A stretch of 64,000 nt of DNA, taken from positions 23,405-87,404 of the forward strand of contig NZ_JAWDKA010000010.1 in NCBI RefSeq assembly GCF_032714615.1, in the 5' to 3' direction. Below the pieces are notes generated by a model, which saw only the letters and a list, made by a program, of their open reading frames with translations, made no database searches and had not been told where the DNA came from. The position numbers and the translations under genes are program-made. Each line of letters opens with the position of its first letter. Positions within the stretch are counted from its first letter, which is position 1. Source of the stretch: Methanorbis furvi (GTDB lineage: Archaea > Halobacteriota > Methanomicrobia > Methanomicrobiales > Methanocorpusculaceae). This document shows, in pieces, positions 50,037 to 57,496 of the stretch.

Positions 50037-50411
50037 TTACTGTGCAGCAGATGCCCAGGCAATAAGCCGGTCCTTCTCACGGGTAAGCATCTTCAGCTGA
50101 TCAACCGGACCGATAACCATCAGCCTGCCGGCAGGTGTCTTTCCCCCGCCGAACAGTTTGGAGAACAGACCGCCTTCTGAACCGGAGGTGGACGGATAGG
50201 TCTCGATCTCAATACCCGAAAAACCTCCGGGAGAGATCTCCATCATCGTCGACTCAAGAAGCTTGCCCTGCTCTTCCGGAGTGAGTCCCTTTTCCAGAAC
50301 AACAATGTAGCCCTGGCGGACATCATCCAGAATGAGCCGGATCTTCTCCATCGAAGTCATCCTGCTGAGACGGTCGCTTGACAGCATATCAATCTGAACG
50401 CCCTGAATCAT
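50037..50411 (-). CDS. OapB/ArvB-like DUF2073 protein
   Basis: The 124-aa protein starts at ATG 50411 (MIQGVQIDMLSSDRLSRMTSMEKIRLILDDV). It is a compact alpha/beta protein with a Gly-rich loop (GLFSKLFGGGKTPAGRL) characteristic of DUF2073. It follows the GTPase gene by 7 nt and precedes the zinc ribbon gene by 30 nt. A longer frame to 50474 would overlap the GTPase gene and is rejected. Confidence 0.82.
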   Translation of the reverse strand: MIQGVQIDMLSSDRLSRMTSMEKIRLILDDVRQGYIVVLEKGLTPEEQGKLLESTMMEISPGGFSGIEIETYPSTSGSEGGLFSKLFGGGKTPAGRLMVIGPVDQLKMLTREKDRLIAWASAAQ

Positions 50412-50418
50412 TTTTCTC

Positions 50419-51045
50419 TCACCTGAATACCTCGGAGATCTTTCCGTACAGATCATCCATATTATTTCCTTCAAGACCGGAGACCATCACAACAGGGTGC
50501 TGCGGGAATGCACTTCTGATCCGCTGCGGTGCTGCGTCAGGTAGATCGATCTTGTTTGCAACGATAATTACCGGCAGTTTGCGGGACTCGATGATGCCGA
50601 TCATCATGATGTTTACATGCATAAACGGATCCTGCGTACTGTCAAGCACATAGATGACGCCGTCGATATCCTCGCGAAGCCAGTGCATTGCTTCTGCAAC
50701 ACCCTCCGTTGCCTCGCGGGCACGGGCAACGGCCTCATCCTGATCCATCCCGTACTCAAGGAATTCATGATAATCGATCTTTGTCGTAACACCCGGAGTG
50801 TCAACAATGTCGATCAGAAGCTTGCTTCCACCGCTGTTGATCTCAACGCCCTCTTTTCTCCGGGCGCGGCGGGTCTCATGCGGAACCTCACTCACTGGCC
50901 CTATCGCTTCGCCCGTAACATCACGGACGATACGGTTTGCAAGAGTGGTCTTTCCGGCGTTTGGTGGGCCATAAATACCAACACGCGAGCGTTTTTTACC
51001 GAACAGCTTTGAGAAAAAGCCTTTTATACGCATCATAACTGCCAT
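50419..51045 (-). CDS. Era-like small GTPase (OapA/ArvA-like)
   Basis: The 208-aa GTPase has Walker A GPPNAGKT (residues 26-33), DTPG (G3) and NKID (G4), and an amphipathic basic N-terminus (MMRIKGFFSKLFGKKRS) suited to membrane binding. AGGTG lies 5-6 nt before the ATG at 51045. It heads a three-gene unit with ArvB- and ArvC-like proteins. In haloarchaea the homologous GTPase is reported to drive vesicle formation; the role in a methanogen is inferred. Confidence 0.85.
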   Translation of the reverse strand: MAVMMRIKGFFSKLFGKKRSRVGIYGPPNAGKTTLANRIVRDVTGEAIGPVSEVPHETRRARRKEGVEINSGGSKLLIDIVDTPGVTTKIDYHEFLEYGMDQDEAVARAREATEGVAEAMHWLREDIDGVIYVLDSTQDPFMHVNIMMIGIIESRKLPVIIVANKIDLPDAAPQRIRSAFPQHPVVMVSGLEGNNMDDLYGKISEVFR

Positions 51046-51438
51046 GAAAACACCTAAATTGGGATACGTAATAGTTCGGTTGTAAATGAATATAAACATT
51101 CATGTTGCGAAGGCGTTGATTTTTTTACATTCTGACTCACTCACAGTTTGTCAATCAACAAATATCACAGACAAACCCTCGCGAAGAAAAAAAGACGAAA
51201 CCAGAATCTCAATACTTTCTACTTATACCAGTCATTCCTATAAAATACATTCCCCAACGTGTATATAAACATCCTGCGGACCGGCAAAAACAACCCGAAT
51301 AAAAACGAATTCCTCAGAATAAACAAAGAACTATCCGCGCGTCATTCCGGAAAATAGGTCAAAAGATAATGAATTTATACTCTGACAGAGTATTACTCAA
51401 TAATCACCAGAAACGACTCAGGAGGTGAAAAAAGTCTG
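51046..51438. promoter_or_regulatory. Divergent promoter region with palindromic operator
   Basis: This 393-nt gap has no gene. GAATTTATAC near 51371-51380 is a TATA box for the CBS genes and is overlapped by the palindrome ATACTCTG-A-CAGAGTAT (51377-51393). CGTGTATATAAACATC near 51259 is another TATA-like site. AGGAGGTG at about 51420 lies 11-12 nt before the ATG at 51439. Confidence 0.55.
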
Positions 51439-51999
51439 ATGAGAACAAATACTGAAATTCCGGATAACCGGAGAGGAATACGACTGAACGATATCATGCA
51501 GCCGAACCCGACAACAATATCCATGGGTTCAACAACCGACAAAGCAGCAGCACTCATGTGCCGCAATGAGGTCGGCAGCTGCATCGTGACGCAAAAAGGA
51601 ATACCAAAGGGAATTGTAACCGAGCAGGACTTCAACTGTAAAGTCATGGCCAAAAATCTGCTGCCCGGTTCCGTTCGCGTGGAAGACGTCATGAGCTCTC
51701 CGCTGATCACCGTCAGCGAAGATATGCCGGTGTCGGAAGCCGCGAAAAAAATGATTGCACATAAAGTGAGAAGACTGCCGGTCACTAATGCAGAAGGAAC
51801 CGTCACCGGCATTGTAACCGTCCGCGACCTTCTTGGCGTCACGAACGAAATTAACGAGATCATGTCTGAGCTTCTCGTTATTAACCGTCCGGACGACAGG
51901 TTCGGGATGTGTGCCGTTTGCGGTGCAATGGCAGCAGATCTCATGCCAATTGACGGCAACCTCGTCTGCCAGAACTGCCGCGAGCAGGAACGTATCTAA
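51439..51999 (+). CDS. CBS-pair protein with C-terminal zinc ribbon
   Basis: The 186-aa protein has two CBS motifs (about residues 18-75 and 82-135: LNDIMQPNPTTISMGSTTDKAA, VEDVMSSPLITVSEDMPVSEAA) followed by a zinc ribbon (CAVCGAM...CQNCREQ). CBS pairs bind adenine nucleotides and sense energy or ionic state. It is the first of three consecutive CBS genes with a strong ribosome-binding site and palindromic promoter. Confidence 0.9.
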   Translation: MRTNTEIPDNRRGIRLNDIMQPNPTTISMGSTTDKAAALMCRNEVGSCIVTQKGIPKGIVTEQDFNCKVMAKNLLPGSVRVEDVMSSPLITVSEDMPVSEAAKKMIAHKVRRLPVTNAEGTVTGIVTVRDLLGVTNEINEIMSELLVINRPDDRFGMCAVCGAMAADLMPIDGNLVCQNCREQERI

Positions 52000-52031
52000 T
52001 CTGATTGATCACTTTACATGCAAGATATACT

Positions 52032-52952
52032 ATGACAAATATTGTAAAATCACAAAAGGGACAGCGCCGGATACCGGGAACAGAAGGAAAGTCAAAGATC
52101 TCTGAGAAAAAGAGCAGCCTTCTCGCTATCGCAACAACGAATGTAATATCCGTACCCCCCACCATGAGCATCATCGAAGGCGTAGAGATGATGAGCAGGC
52201 ACAACTTTAGAAGACTGCCGATCACCGATCCTGGAAACAAAAAACTTCTTGGAATCGTTACCATCACTGACGTCATCAACATGATGGGAGGCGGCAGCAG
52301 GTACAATCTTGTGGCACACCGTCACAAAGGTTCCCTGCTCTCGGCACTCAACGATGAGATTCGTGAGATTGCTTCAGAAAAAGTGGACTGCCTGACGCCT
52401 TCCACCTCGATACAGGATGCGATCTGTCTCTTGGTCGAAAGCGGACACGGAAGTTTCCCGATCACGAACTCCGACAACACGATTGCAGGAATTGTGACCG
52501 AGTACGATATCATGAGAATGCTTGCCGGCACAACTTCAGAACTGATGGTGGATGAGATCATGACCAAAAAACCAAAAGTTGTCGCGCCGAATGTTCCCAT
52601 AAGCCATGTCACGAAACAGATGGTGGATCATGACTACCGCCGCCTTCCGGTGGTAAAGGATGATCTGCTTATCGGTATGATCACGGCAACCGATATCATG
52701 GGATACCTCGGGCAGGGCAAGGTCTTCACCAACATGAAGACCGGCTCGGTTGACGAAGTTCTGAACCTGCCGGTGCGTGATCTGATGGCAGCTACAAACA
52801 TCCGCACTATGAGTCCGGACAGAAGGATCGATGAGGTTGCACGTGAGATGCTTGAGTACGGCATTGGTGCGTTCCCGGTGATCGACAATGGAAAGCTGAC
52901 CGGTATTGTGACTGAGTTTGATCTTGTCAAGGCTCTCGCAGAAAATATGTAA
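52032..52952 (+). CDS. Four-CBS-domain protein
   Basis: The 306-aa protein consists of two tandem CBS pairs (about residues 25-85, 105-160, 175-230 and 245-300), recognisable by repeated RRLPITD/GIVTxxD motifs such as FRRLPITDPGNKKLLGIVTITDV and YRRLPVVKDDLLIGMITATDI. No catalytic domain is attached. It follows the first CBS gene by 32 nt. The ATG at 52032 is preferred over an upstream in-frame TTG-type start. Confidence 0.9.
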   Translation: MTNIVKSQKGQRRIPGTEGKSKISEKKSSLLAIATTNVISVPPTMSIIEGVEMMSRHNFRRLPITDPGNKKLLGIVTITDVINMMGGGSRYNLVAHRHKGSLLSALNDEIREIASEKVDCLTPSTSIQDAICLLVESGHGSFPITNSDNTIAGIVTEYDIMRMLAGTTSELMVDEIMTKKPKVVAPNVPISHVTKQMVDHDYRRLPVVKDDLLIGMITATDIMGYLGQGKVFTNMKTGSVDEVLNLPVRDLMAATNIRTMSPDRRIDEVAREMLEYGIGAFPVIDNGKLTGIVTEFDLVKALAENM

Positions 52953-53113
52953 CTCCGCTGCACCGGTTGGCTCCCAGAAAAAAAGCGGATGATCCGGCCG
53001 GTGCCTATACGAAACCAACCATTCAGGAGACCATCATACAGGATTTACAAGGCTGTATGAAACCTGTGTAGAAAAATCGTTGAATACCCCCAAAATAAAA
53101 AGGAGGCAGCAAA

Positions 53114-53887
53114 ATGAACCAGAAGTTAACCGTAAAGGATGTAATGTCAAAGCCAGTGTCAATTGCAAAGTCAGCGTTAATCCCTGAAGCACTTGACAAA
53201 ATGCTTGCTGAAGGAATCGATCCGATTGTGGTTACCAACGACCGTGTGGTTGTTGGGACCGCGTCCCGCCGTACCATTGCAGAGAAGATGGGAAGCAAGA
53301 AAACCGGCAACATTCCTGCATCACAGATTCGTGTTGCAAGCGTTACCCGCGAAGACTTCACCTCGGTTTACCAGGATCAGGATGTGGATCTGTTGATTCC
53401 GCTGCTCCAGAGATACAAAATTGTTGTTGTCTGGGATGAAGAACACCGGTTGATCGGACAGGTAACCACCGGTGATCTTCTCAAAATCGTAAAGCCGGAA
53501 GGATCCATTGATACGATGATGGAGCTTGCACCACGTATTGCTCTTGATGATCGCGTGGTCCAGCTTCACCGCCGCATGGTGGGAGACGGGGCAACGAGGT
53601 TTGTGGTGATGGACGGACACAAGCCGGTCGGTATTGTGACAGAAACCGATATTGCAAAGATTCTTGTGAAACTCAAGAGTGAGATCGACAAGCATTTCGA
53701 GAACGCGCTTCGAAACGTTACGGCAACCGATATCATGTCAAGCCCTATTATCACGATGCCTGCAAAGACGCCGGTTGCGAAGGTGATTGATACGATGTTG
53801 TCCAAAAATATCAGTACTATTCCGATTGCAGACGGCGAAAAGATCATCGGGTTTGCAACACGCAAGTCACTGATTGATGCAATCTGA
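53114..53887 (+). CDS. CBS-domain protein
   Basis: The 257-aa protein carries four CBS units, the second being less typical (VDLLIPLLQRYKIVVVWDEEHRLIGQVTTGDLLK), the last ending KIIGFATRKSLIDAI. AAAAGGAGGCAGC gives a near-ideal ribosome-binding site 8 nt before the ATG. It is third in a row of CBS genes, separated by 161 nt that may hold its own promoter. Ligand unknown. Confidence 0.9.
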   Translation: MNQKLTVKDVMSKPVSIAKSALIPEALDKMLAEGIDPIVVTNDRVVVGTASRRTIAEKMGSKKTGNIPASQIRVASVTREDFTSVYQDQDVDLLIPLLQRYKIVVVWDEEHRLIGQVTTGDLLKIVKPEGSIDTMMELAPRIALDDRVVQLHRRMVGDGATRFVVMDGHKPVGIVTETDIAKILVKLKSEIDKHFENALRNVTATDIMSSPIITMPAKTPVAKVIDTMLSKNISTIPIADGEKIIGFATRKSLIDAI

Positions 53888-53918
53888 AAAATTTTCAATT
53901 TATTTTTTTCTGAATTGT

Positions 53919-53934
53919 TGTGTGATATCACACA
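53919..53934. promoter_or_regulatory. 16-bp perfect palindrome between CBS and dys genes
   Basis: TGTGTGATATCACACA is its own reverse complement. It lies 32 nt after the CBS stop and follows a T-rich tract, so it may be a terminator hairpin or a regulator site. Confidence 0.5.
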
Positions 53935-54063
53935 CAAAATCTTTTGTCGTTTTTTTTCTGAAAAAAGTAAACAGGTTGGTGATGAGCGGGCACGATGAGA
54001 AAAACCGCTCCATCTTTTTTGTGAGATTCATGAAGAAAATACAAAGTCATCAGATTCGTCATT

Positions 54064-54073
54064 GGTATAAACC
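54064..54073 (+). promoter_or_regulatory. TATA box of dys
   Basis: GGTATAAACC is about 30 nt upstream of the ATG at 54098, so the transcript is probably leaderless or nearly so. Confidence 0.5.
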
Positions 54074-54097
54074 CTGCCGACATAAAACTATAGAACT

Positions 54098-55060
54098 ATG
54101 CTGAATAATCCCACAAACCCCATGCATCCGGCAGCATCGGTGGATGAACTGTTGGATAGAATGAGCCGCACAGGTTTTCAGGGACGAAAGCTTGGCGAGA
54201 GTTATCACATCTGGAAGGAGATGATCGAGACGCCAAACGTTACCATCATTCTCGGACTTTCCGGCGCCATGATCCCTGCGGGAATGCAGGAGTGTCTGAT
54301 TCAGCTGGTAGAACACCGGTTTGTTGATGCGATCGTCTCAACTGGTGCAAATATTTTTCATGACGTCTGCGAACATCTCGGCGTCAGACATTACCGGGGC
54401 GACCATCTCGTCAACGATGCCGAGCTGTATCAGCAGGGAATCGATCGGATCTATGATGTGTTCGCGGTGGAAAAAGAGTTCCAGAACGTTGAGCAGTACA
54501 TCGCAACCTTTGCCCAGAGCCTTGGAAGTTCGAGGATGAGCAGCAGAAAATTTCTGAGTCTCCTTGGAGAGAAAATACTCGCCGACCGGCCCAAAGGACG
54601 AAGCCTGCTTGCAGTCTGCACGAAAAATAACGTGCCGGTACATGTCCCTGCCCTTGCAGATTCGGCAATTGGTATCGGTCTCGTGAGTGCGTACCGCAGC
54701 GGTGCAGAACTTGTCATCGATCAAATTGCAGATGCGAGCGAACTTGCCGCATTTGTTGAGGACGCAGAACGAACGGGTGTGATTTACCTCGGCGGCGGAA
54801 CACCGAAAAATTTCATACAGCAGACCGAGGTGATTCCTCCAAGAAACGGTCAGGAGTACATCGGCGGGCATGCATACGCAATTCAGTACACCACCGACGC
54901 GCCGCACTGGGGAGGACTGTCGGGCTGCACCTTTGAAGAGGCGGTCAGCTGGGGAAAAGAGCGGCCTGAGTCAAAAAAGATCCAGTGTTTCTGTGACATA
55001 ACCGTTGCTCTCCCGCTCATCACATCAGCACTTATCACATCAGGAGTCGTGAGAAATTGA
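54098..55060 (+). CDS. dys: Deoxyhypusine synthase
   Basis: The 320-aa enzyme transfers the aminobutyl group of spermidine to aIF5A, the first step in hypusine formation. It has the NAD-binding region LGLSGAMIPAGMQ, VSTGANIFHDVCEHLG, and GGGTPKNFIQQTEVI containing the catalytic Lys. The N-terminus is normal, and the length is typical for methanogens. It overlaps the next gene by 4 nt, linking it to a DUF5714 protein. Confidence 0.95.
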   Translation: MLNNPTNPMHPAASVDELLDRMSRTGFQGRKLGESYHIWKEMIETPNVTIILGLSGAMIPAGMQECLIQLVEHRFVDAIVSTGANIFHDVCEHLGVRHYRGDHLVNDAELYQQGIDRIYDVFAVEKEFQNVEQYIATFAQSLGSSRMSSRKFLSLLGEKILADRPKGRSLLAVCTKNNVPVHVPALADSAIGIGLVSAYRSGAELVIDQIADASELAAFVEDAERTGVIYLGGGTPKNFIQQTEVIPPRNGQEYIGGHAYAIQYTTDAPHWGGLSGCTFEEAVSWGKERPESKKIQCFCDITVALPLITSALITSGVVRN

Positions 55061-55761
55061 ACGAGGACGACAGGACCGGATGCCTTGTCTGCAGATCGCC
55101 GCTGATCAAAATGCAGGAGGAAAAAGTGATGGAGTGTGCCATCTGCCGAAAAAAATTCACCGATTTCATCAGCTGCATAAACGGACACTATGTCTGCTGC
55201 GAGTGTGCAGAGCATCCTGGTCATGCAGTGATCAAAAATGTCTGCACTCAGACACAGTCGAAAAATCCGTTGTCAATAGCGGTAGTGATGATGGATAATC
55301 CTCTTATCGGCATGCATACCGATGAACATCACAGCCTTGTTGCCGCATCACTCCTTGCCGCATACAAAAACAGCGGCGGTGATGTTGATCTTGAACCGGC
55401 AGTGACTGAAGCAATCAGCCGCGGGTCAACCGTGCCGTATGGCATCTGTGCTTATGCAGGAACAAGCGGGGGAGCGGTGAGCGCAGGAATTTTTTACTCG
55501 ATCATCGCACATACCAGTCCCCTGAGTGTGAAGGAGTGGGGGAACGGAAACCTGCTGGTGTCCAGCTGCCTGGCAAAGATCGGGGAGGCAGGCGGGCCGA
55601 GATGCTGCAAACGCTGTACATTTTTTGCACTCGAGACTGCGGTGAAGTATGTGAGAGAAAATCTCGACATCACAATGGAGATGCCGGAGAAGATCCGCTG
55701 CGGTTATGTGTCCAAAAATCCTGACTGCAACAAAACGCTCTGCCCGTATTATGTTGAATAA
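55057..55761 (+). CDS. DUF5714 protein, cysteine-rich (copy 1)
   Basis: The 234-aa protein begins with a CLVC...CAIC zinc-ribbon-like pair and GHYVCCEC, continues with an HHSLVAASLLAAYKNSGG helix and GTSGGAVSAGIFYSII, and ends with CCKRC, C and C-P-Y-Y positions. All suggest metal binding. The start is TTG overlapping the dys stop (TTGA). It closely resembles the protein at 56119-56829. DUF5714 occurs in methanogens and other anaerobes without a known function. Confidence 0.82.
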   Translation: MNEDDRTGCLVCRSPLIKMQEEKVMECAICRKKFTDFISCINGHYVCCECAEHPGHAVIKNVCTQTQSKNPLSIAVVMMDNPLIGMHTDEHHSLVAASLLAAYKNSGGDVDLEPAVTEAISRGSTVPYGICAYAGTSGGAVSAGIFYSIIAHTSPLSVKEWGNGNLLVSSCLAKIGEAGGPRCCKRCTFFALETAVKYVRENLDITMEMPEKIRCGYVSKNPDCNKTLCPYYVE

Positions 55762-56118
55762 GAGTTCCACAGTGTGATTTTGAGGTGTGTAGCTCTACCT
55801 GAAGTGACCATGACTCGTGGTTATTCCAAGTAAGATCAAGGGCAGAAAAAAATGTTTGGAACTGAATTTGAAATGTCAGACAAGGGCCATTACAATTTTT
55901 CAGACACCGGCATACGTTATAACAAAATACTGCGTTTGTATTACGAACGGACTACTGAATTACCATAAGTATAAATACAAAAAGCATGTAATTACAATAA
56001 TTCACGAGTCGGATTCACCGGGTGACAACTGCGCAATGCTTTTGCGATGAGCAATGCGATGCAACTGTTTTCAAACAAAAACCGATGATAAGATCATTTC
56101 GTGATAAGAGTGATAATT
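55762..56118. other. Intergenic region with promoter of second DUF5714 gene
   Basis: AAGTATAAATAC (55967-55978) is a strong TATA box, giving a leader of about 115-120 nt before the ATG at 56119. The leader contains repeated GCAATGC/GCGATG words but I can make out no convincing fold. No gene is visible in this stretch. Confidence 0.45.
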
Positions 56119-56829
56119 ATGGATGGTGGAAAAAATCCGGACACATGCGTCCTTTGTGGCGCACCCTTGAAAGTAATTCACCCAGCAGAGGTAATGTACT
56201 GTGCCATCTGCGGAAAAAAATACACTGATGTCGTTGTATGTAAAGATGGACATTACATCTGCGAACATTGTAGAAAAAATCCCGGTAAAGAAATGATCCG
56301 GTACATCTGCATGCGTACCGAATCAAAAGATCCGATTGAGATCGCGACCGAGATCATGAGCACTCCGGTAATTGCTTTCCGGCAGCAGGAACATCACAGC
56401 ATTGTTGCTGCTTCACTTCTCACTGCATACAAAAACAGCGGAGGAGGGGTAGGTGACTTCAAGGCACTCCTTAATGAGGCCATGAAGCGAGGAGCCCACA
56501 TTCCGTACCTGATTCAGATGGAGACGGGCACAAGCGGCGGAGCGTTGAGTGCAGGAATTTTTCACTCGGTGGTCACCGGATTAAATACACACAGCAAGGA
56601 AAGCTGGACCCGAGGAGGAAAACTGGTGGCAGAGTGCCTGATGGGAATAAGCGAGATCGAAGGGCCGTGCTGCTGCAAACGCTGTACGTTCACCGCGATC
56701 AACGTCACTGCCAAAAAGTGTGAAGAGTACTTCAACGTCAGTATGGAGATACCGGAGAATATCGTCTGCACCTTTTCAAAGAATAATGGTGAATGCATTA
56801 AAGAACGCTGCCCGTACTTTCCTGCATAA
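56119..56829 (+). CDS. DUF5714 protein, cysteine-rich (copy 2)
   Basis: The 236-aa paralogue of the preceding gene has the same order of motifs: CVLCG...CAICGKK, GHYICEHC, HHSIVAASLLTAYKNSGGG, GTSGGALSAGIFHSVV, CCCKRCTF and the final CPYFP. A GTG at 56101 would add six residues. Unlike copy 1 it has its own promoter and a long leader, so the two may be used under different conditions. Function unknown. Confidence 0.82.
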   Translation: MDGGKNPDTCVLCGAPLKVIHPAEVMYCAICGKKYTDVVVCKDGHYICEHCRKNPGKEMIRYICMRTESKDPIEIATEIMSTPVIAFRQQEHHSIVAASLLTAYKNSGGGVGDFKALLNEAMKRGAHIPYLIQMETGTSGGALSAGIFHSVVTGLNTHSKESWTRGGKLVAECLMGISEIEGPCCCKRCTFTAINVTAKKCEEYFNVSMEIPENIVCTFSKNNGECIKERCPYFPA

Positions 56830-56831
56830 TT

Positions 56832-57488
56832 TTACCACTGGTTACCATCAATCCTTTTTCTGCTTGCAGATGGTGCAAGCTTTCGTTTCATGACTTCGCC
56901 TGGATGCACCATTGTATAGGATGCATCACCGTTCAGAACAACTGCATGAGCGTCCTGTTCCTCAAGACAGCGGAGACCGCCCTCGGCTGGAGGGGAGGCG
57001 AGTATCAGCAGAAACTCCACGGGATCGCCGTAGAGTTCGGACAGCAGCTGTTTTTTTGCGGCAATCTCGCTGCGGAACCCGCGAACGCTTGACGGGTTTA
57101 CGATCACTTCGCCAAACACACGGACACCGTCCGTAGTTTTTACCAAGATATCCATCTCGGCTGCAACGCGGCCTGCCATCTTAAACCGGATTCCTCCGTC
57201 GCGGGAGTACCACAGACCGTCAGGCGCATACTTGTCGTAGGGAACAAAGCAGGCATCAGAAAACTTCGAGACAACCGAAACAACTGCGTCAGAGTTTTCC
57301 GCAGAACTGAGCAGCAGTTCATACACCAGAGCCTCGAAATATTTTCCGACAACCGAACGATGCTGGGGACTCGCCTCGTCATAGAGTATCGCACGCTCGG
57401 GTTTGGTGAGATGATGCACTGCGTGGCGTACGTGGAATGGAAGGATCTCTGCGGATGACAGCAGTTTGGAAACCTCAGCAGCAGACAT
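56832..57488 (-). CDS. Unknown protein, possible PD-(D/E)xK-like fold
   Basis: The 218-aa protein is not recognised. It has a helical N-terminus and a central GKYFEALVYELL / AAEMDILVKTTDGVRVFGEVIVN stretch in which Glu52, Asp113 and Glu127 are spaced like the acidic residues of restriction-endonuclease-fold proteins; the usual Lys two residues after the last acid is missing, though Lys145/146 could substitute. It is convergent with the DUF5714 gene (2-nt gap) and probably shares a message with the downstream end of gltX (8-nt gap). Confidence 0.55.
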   Translation of the reverse strand: MSAAEVSKLLSSAEILPFHVRHAVHHLTKPERAILYDEASPQHRSVVGKYFEALVYELLLSSAENSDAVVSVVSKFSDACFVPYDKYAPDGLWYSRDGGIRFKMAGRVAAEMDILVKTTDGVRVFGEVIVNPSSVRGFRSEIAAKKQLLSELYGDPVEFLLILASPPAEGGLRCLEEQDAHAVVLNGDASYTMVHPGEVMKRKLAPSASRKRIDGNQW

Positions 57489-57496
57489 AAAAAAAA

